64,000 nt of DNA from Pedobacter cryoconitis (GTDB taxonomy: Bacteria; Bacteroidota; Bacteroidia; Sphingobacteriales; Sphingobacteriaceae). The DNA lies in assembly GCF_014200605.1 (NCBI RefSeq), contig NZ_JACHCE010000009.1, positions 181,693 through 245,692 on the forward strand, in the 5' to 3' direction. Shown in pieces: positions 60,519-64,000 of this stretch; positions within the stretch are counted from its first letter, which is position 1; each line of letters begins with the position of its first letter. Position numbers and translations under genes: made by a program. Under the pieces are notes generated by a model that saw only the letters and a program-made list of their open reading frames with translations, was not told the origin of the DNA and ran no database searches.

Positions 60519-61601
60519 TTAGATTCTATTCTTTTTATATAAATAGCGATGATAAGTTATTCCCCAGGCAAGCATCAGCAGGATGATTGGTATATAAAGT
60601 CCGGCTATAATGAGCATCGTAAAACTGATCAGCAGGATGAATATATATTTAAGATAGCGCTCTGCATCGTCATCCACGAAATAAAGCAGCATTCTCAGGG
60701 TTAATAAAATACCTGAAGACAGTAGTACTCCCCATAATGTATTGATGATAGTAAATCCTGAAAGACGGCTATAAAAGAATAGTTCAGGTATCAGCAGGGT
60801 AAATATAAAACTCAACAGACTGAATAATCTGTACCCATAATTTAATGGCAGGCTATTGGTGAAATTGCTATAACTTCTCTCAAATCTGAGTGCTATTGAA
60901 ATTAAGATGCAATGTGAAATTGTTGCCGCCATCAAACTCAATAAATAAATTCTTATATCATTGTCATGATCAGCGAACATCCATATGATCCCTTTAAAAA
61001 GTAAAAATGATAAGATTTTGCAGGTGATTAAAGCTAGCGTTTGTTCTTTTAGTATATAATAAAGTGGCCATGTCCAATAAGGTTTTTTAAAAGGAATTTC
61101 TGGTAATTTTATTAGCCTTTTAGTCGGTTTGAAGGTGTAATTGACAGCTTTGAAGGTGAAAATGGAAAGAGTGCTGCAGGTTATAATAATAAATCCGCTT
61201 AATGCTGCGGCAGAGATTATAAATTGCTCATACAGGCCAGTAATGATAACATATAAGCTGAATAGAATTATGGGACTATGTAAAGACAAGTATAAGAGAA
61301 ACCAATTTTGCAATTGAATATGTTTTGGAGCTGCTGAACTGGTTTTTACGAAATTATAAGTTGGTGTATGGATAAGTTTCCGGACAAAAAAGAAAGATTT
61401 CAGCTCAATAAGGAGTATGATCAGCATAAATCCTCCCATAACTAAAGGACTTAAATTGATAGTCATACTCAGCGCCTGTATATATTCTTTGAGCTGGCCG
61501 GGTGGAACTGCCCCGAAAACAAGGTAAAAGAAACAAAGGAATAACCCGGCATGTTGTGCGAAAAACTCTCTGCCAAAGGTTTTAATCCATAATTTTAACA
61601 T
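60519..61601 (-). CDS. Membrane component of a small ABC transporter
   Basis: 360 residues, about ten hydrophobic helices, few charged loops and no recognisable permease signature. It overlaps the ATPase gene by 7 bp, so the two are translationally coupled and form one transporter. Comparable membrane proteins in Bacteroidota pair with a single ATPase and are annotated as bacteriocin- or multidrug-type or undefined permeases. No maturation or peptide gene lies nearby, so the substrate is unknown. Confidence 0.75.
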   Translation of the reverse strand: MLKLWIKTFGREFFAQHAGLFLCFFYLVFGAVPPGQLKEYIQALSMTINLSPLVMGGFMLIILLIELKSFFFVRKLIHTPTYNFVKTSSAAPKHIQLQNWFLLYLSLHSPIILFSLYVIITGLYEQFIISAAALSGFIIITCSTLSIFTFKAVNYTFKPTKRLIKLPEIPFKKPYWTWPLYYILKEQTLALITCKILSFLLFKGIIWMFADHDNDIRIYLLSLMAATISHCILISIALRFERSYSNFTNSLPLNYGYRLFSLLSFIFTLLIPELFFYSRLSGFTIINTLWGVLLSSGILLTLRMLLYFVDDDAERYLKYIFILLISFTMLIIAGLYIPIILLMLAWGITYHRYLYKKNRI

Positions 61602-62233
61602 AATTTCAACTGTCTGTTCTCAATTTCAAAGATGCCGTTCATTGGAACTTTAGCATAATCTAATTCCTGATGAGAAGAAATCAAAAATATTTTCCCTTCC
61701 CGCAGATGATTTTTTATCAATGTATAAAGTACCTCGATCGCAGCCTGATCAATAGTTATCATTAGCTCGTCCAGGATATATAATTTTACAGCACCTGTAA
61801 ATGCGCAGATCAATGATAACTTTTTTAGCATCCCACTGGAGTAGCTTTCTATTTTGTTATTCATATAATCTCCCATTTTAAATCCTTCTATGAGTTCATT
61901 GGAAGTTTTTCTTTCTGTTTTCCGGATGTGAAGATGAAAATCTAAAACTTCGTTGCCAGTAAGAAACGGGGGATATTGGGGTTCTGCTTCTGCATAGCTG
62001 AGTAAAGAACGGTATTGCTGCGGTTGCTGATTTAAACTGATGTTATTAATAACTGCGTCGCCAATAAATGGTGTTTGTCCAGATATTATCTTAAATAAAG
62101 TCGTTTTTCCTGCTCCATTGCCTCCTTTGATCAGGTAAATTCCCTGGTTTATTTCCCAGTGTTCAAATTCAAAAACGGTATGGCTGCCATATTTTTTAAC
62201 CAGTTTTTTTAGACTTAATATAGTGTTGTCCAT
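61595..62233 (-). CDS. ABC transporter ATP-binding protein
   Basis: 212 residues, one nucleotide-binding domain. Walker A is KGGNGAGKTTL (about 35-45), the signature is YSSGMLKKLSLICAF (about 128-142, an SSGM form in place of LSGGQ), Walker B is LYILDELMITID, and the H-loop His is in ISSHQELDYAK. It pairs with the membrane protein encoded directly after it. The CcmA-like SSGM signature is seen in some bacteriocin and haem-type exporters. Substrate unknown. Confidence 0.9.
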   Translation of the reverse strand: MDNTILSLKKLVKKYGSHTVFEFEHWEINQGIYLIKGGNGAGKTTLFKIISGQTPFIGDAVINNISLNQQPQQYRSLLSYAEAEPQYPPFLTGNEVLDFHLHIRKTERKTSNELIEGFKMGDYMNNKIESYSSGMLKKLSLICAFTGAVKLYILDELMITIDQAAIEVLYTLIKNHLREGKIFLISSHQELDYAKVPMNGIFEIENRQLKLC

Positions 62234-62377
62234 CGGTTGTTAGAGCATGATAATAAGATATTGTTACTTGCGTTTTCTGATCATAATGATAAAATTATTT
62301 ATTAAAAGCGTGATTATTTGATAATTGATTGTTATTTTAGATAATCGAGATGCCTATAGAACACAAATTTTAACCGG

Positions 62378-63583
62378 ATGAAGAGCCTGCCATTGTTAAA
62401 AATCATAGCTTTTTATCTATTACTTGGAATTACTTTATTGCTGCTGGGACACGGATTGATTGACTGGACTTCTATAGAGAAGAACCATAACAGTCTGATG
62501 AACTTTCATATTTTTCTGGATTTGACTTTTATGGTCATCGGATCAATTATTATCTTTTTCTCTATCCGATTTTATCAACGGGATCAGGAAACTACAGCTT
62601 TAAATTATCAAAAGCTGTTTCATACAAGTCCGCTTGCCATTTATGTTATGGCAAAAGAAAATTTTAAAATCCTTTCTGTAAATAAGGCTATGACTAAATT
62701 ATATGGCTATAGTGAACAGGAATTTTTGCAAATGACATCTTTTGATATCAGACCCGAAGAAGAGCACGAACGGATTAAGAACTTTATGTATCTCTATGGT
62801 GAGCAGGATCCCGAATCTGTTGTCTGGTTACATCAGAAAAAAAACGGAGAACGTTTTTATGTAAAGACAACTTTTCACCGGATACCTTTAATTAAAAACG
62901 AAGCTTATCTGGTCATGGTCGTAGATATAGATAAATCTATCAAAGATGAAAAGAAGATCAATGATTTAATTCATTTATATGAAACTGTTAACCATGCGAC
63001 CAATGATGTAATTTGGGATTATGACGTAGTCAACGATCGTGTTAAGTGGATGCAGGGTTATAATGAAACTTACGGTTATACTAAAGAATCAAGTCCTGAT
63101 ATTTCTGCAGCAATGCAAAAGATTCATCCGGATGACCGGTTGCTGGTTATGGCTTCCTTCCAAAAAATATTTACTGATAAACAGAAATACTTCTTTGCAG
63201 AGTACCGCTACAGATGTGCTGATGGCTCTTTTAAATATATCAGAGACCGGGGTTTCGCAATCTTTGATTCGGATGGTGAACCTATCCGGATGATAGGGGC
63301 AATGCAGGATATTGATAAACAGAAAAAATATGAACAGCAATTGCTCAATCAAAATGAGCAGCTTAAAGAAATTGCCTGGTTGAATTCTCATCAGGTAAGA
63401 AGACCGTTAAGTAATATACTTGCACTGATCAGCTTAATCAAAGATTCTGAAAATGGTGAAGATATTTTAGAGTTCATTGATTTTCTTGCCGTGTCATCCA
63501 AAGAACTTGATGATGCAGTTGTGATGATCAATAAACAGACTATGGAAGGCAAAGATGTCCAGTTATCTAAAGATATAGCCTGA
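62378..63583 (+). CDS. PAS-domain sensor with DHp-like end but no ATPase domain
   Basis: 401 residues. Two membrane helices (about 7-28 and 45-65), then a PAS domain (about 80-190, KLFHTSPLAIYVMAKENFKILSVNKAMTKLYGYSEQEF), a second PAS/PAC (about 205-320, DVIWDYDVVNDRVKWMQGYNETYGYTKESSPD and YRYRCADGSFKYIRDRG), and a histidine-kinase dimerisation-like segment with NSHQVRRPLSNILALISLI (His about 345). The chain stops about 55 residues later with no HATPase motifs. It could be a signal adaptor, or use a partner ATPase. The stop is clean, so this is not an obvious frameshift. Confidence 0.8.
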   Translation: MKSLPLLKIIAFYLLLGITLLLLGHGLIDWTSIEKNHNSLMNFHIFLDLTFMVIGSIIIFFSIRFYQRDQETTALNYQKLFHTSPLAIYVMAKENFKILSVNKAMTKLYGYSEQEFLQMTSFDIRPEEEHERIKNFMYLYGEQDPESVVWLHQKKNGERFYVKTTFHRIPLIKNEAYLVMVVDIDKSIKDEKKINDLIHLYETVNHATNDVIWDYDVVNDRVKWMQGYNETYGYTKESSPDISAAMQKIHPDDRLLVMASFQKIFTDKQKYFFAEYRYRCADGSFKYIRDRGFAIFDSDGEPIRMIGAMQDIDKQKKYEQQLLNQNEQLKEIAWLNSHQVRRPLSNILALISLIKDSENGEDILEFIDFLAVSSKELDDAVVMINKQTMEGKDVQLSKDIA

Positions 63584-63788
63584 TTTTAGCATAAAGTGTT
63601 ATTGTATAGTGAGTTAATCCAGATGGGAATCTTCTGAATGGGGGGAGGCGCGCTCTGTGTTTTTCTGTATAGTATATAGGTATGAATAGCGTTGACATGG
63701 AGAAAGCGTGTTGACTAGTGGTTAACGGCTATTTCAGGCAATGTTGCAGGAATCCTTATACTATATTAAAGCTATGGTTGAATCTGGG

Positions 63789-63834
63789 TTGATACGGGTC
63801 AAGGCGTTTCAACTCCGATTGAAATCCGTATCAA
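63789..63834. repeat. Inverted repeat near right edge
   Basis: 9-bp perfect arms (TTGATACGG and CCGTATCAA) are 28 bp apart, with a second inner pair (TTTCAA, TTGAAA), so a stem with an internal loop can form. It is comparable in style to the repeat at 5596-5696, which also pairs GTTGAAA-type words. Confidence 0.5.
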
Positions 63835-63851
63835 GGATAGGGAGTGTATAG

Positions 63852-63884
63852 GTTTAACATTGGTTGTACATTCGTTGAACATTG
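63852..63884. repeat. Three tandem 11-bp repeats
   Basis: GTTTAACATTG, GTTGTACATTC and GTTGAACATTG follow one another with no gap (consensus GTTGAACATTG). The 11-bp period places the units on the same face of the helix, as in direct-repeat protein-binding sites. Confidence 0.5.
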
Positions 63885-64000
63885 TCTGTGCCACTGTTTG
63901 GGGGGTGATTGTGTGTTATCCGGGGTCTGCCTGCCTGGATGTCTTTCGCTGATTATAGTTGATTAAGGTATTGTAGCTATTTTGTTTTACCTTATTATTT

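Larger units (their letters stand above)
63584..64000. other. 417-bp gene-free right edge with repeats
   Basis: No gene is visible. It holds an inverted repeat, TTGATACGG (63789-63797) and CCGTATCAA (63826-63834), with an inner TTTCAA/TTGAAA pair, and three tandem 11-bp repeats (63852-63884: GTTTAACATTG, GTTGTACATTC, GTTGAACATTG). The remainder is GT-rich on the plus strand. A gene beyond the edge may use these sites. Confidence 0.45.

Noticed and set aside
1..64000. CRISPR array, transposon, prophage or defence island
   Set aside because: No regularly spaced repeats, cas genes, transposase or integrase motifs, or phage structural genes were seen. The S24-type regulator and the DUF4236 gene alone do not support a prophage.

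Overview
The window looks like a chromosomal segment of a Bacteroidota species, most likely Sphingobacteriaceae (Pedobacter-like). Supporting signs are about 40 percent GC, many TAnnTTTG -7 promoter elements in place of E. coli-type -10 boxes, PATR, DUF4402 and DUF2807 secreted proteins, MacB/FtsX-type permease operons, and a housekeeping set (dnaA, map, pheS, kbl, ispH, hemH, waaA) whose motifs fit this phylum. The genus assignment is inference from protein style, not from a marker comparison. I found no rRNA gene, complete tRNA, CRISPR array, transposase or integrase.

Layout. 1-5.3 kb: a minus-strand run of six secreted or surface genes (two DUF4402 proteins, a PapD-like chaperone, two beta-rich surface proteins and one gene cut by the left edge). 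5.8-17.4 kb: an efflux region. A DUF1348 gene with a strong TetR-type operator is followed by a TetR gene, then an operon (read right to left) for adaptor, TolC, ABC ATPase, two MacB-like permeases, an NtrC-type regulator and its histidine kinase. This operon starts at a sigma-54-like promoter. Divergent from it is a TetR-MFS pair with matching operators in front of both genes. 17.9-19.6 kb: adk and obg. 19.9-27.4 kb: a five-gene NIS siderophore-type cluster (IucA/IucC synthetase fused to an acyltransferase, a second IucA/IucC synthetase, a MATE exporter, a carrier protein and an adenylating ligase), partly like petrobactin asbABCD but missing several expected genes. 27.8-30.2 kb: a SulP transporter and a bestrophin-type channel.

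30.7-43.9 kb: housekeeping genes (map, an S24-type regulator, kbl, pheS, rlmD, ispH, hemH, waaA) interspersed with small lipoproteins, a TetR and unknown proteins. 44-49 kb: a nucleotide-sugar operon (ugd, UDP-glucuronate decarboxylase, galE, unknown, rfbB) that ends in an exceptional 26-bp perfect hairpin. 49.2-50.9 kb: an accessory-looking island with a G9 tract, a tRNA T-arm-like hairpin and a DUF4236/SH3 protein. 51-55.4 kb: an ABC permease, an A-type Fe-S carrier and dnaA, which is preceded by DnaA boxes and so may mark the replication origin. 55.4-58.3 kb: a LemA/TPM/NUDIX operon. 58.3-60.5 kb: a duplicated promoter-leader in front of a COG2509 flavoprotein, then a CoA-binding protein. 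60.5-63.6 kb: a small ABC transporter and a PAS sensor that lacks an ATPase domain. The last 400 bases hold only repeats.

The strongest candidates for something undescribed are the siderophore-like cluster, the sigma-54-controlled ABC efflux operon with its 13-bp inverted repeat, the DUF4402/chaperone surface operon, and the duplicated leader with overlapping hairpins before the flavoprotein gene.
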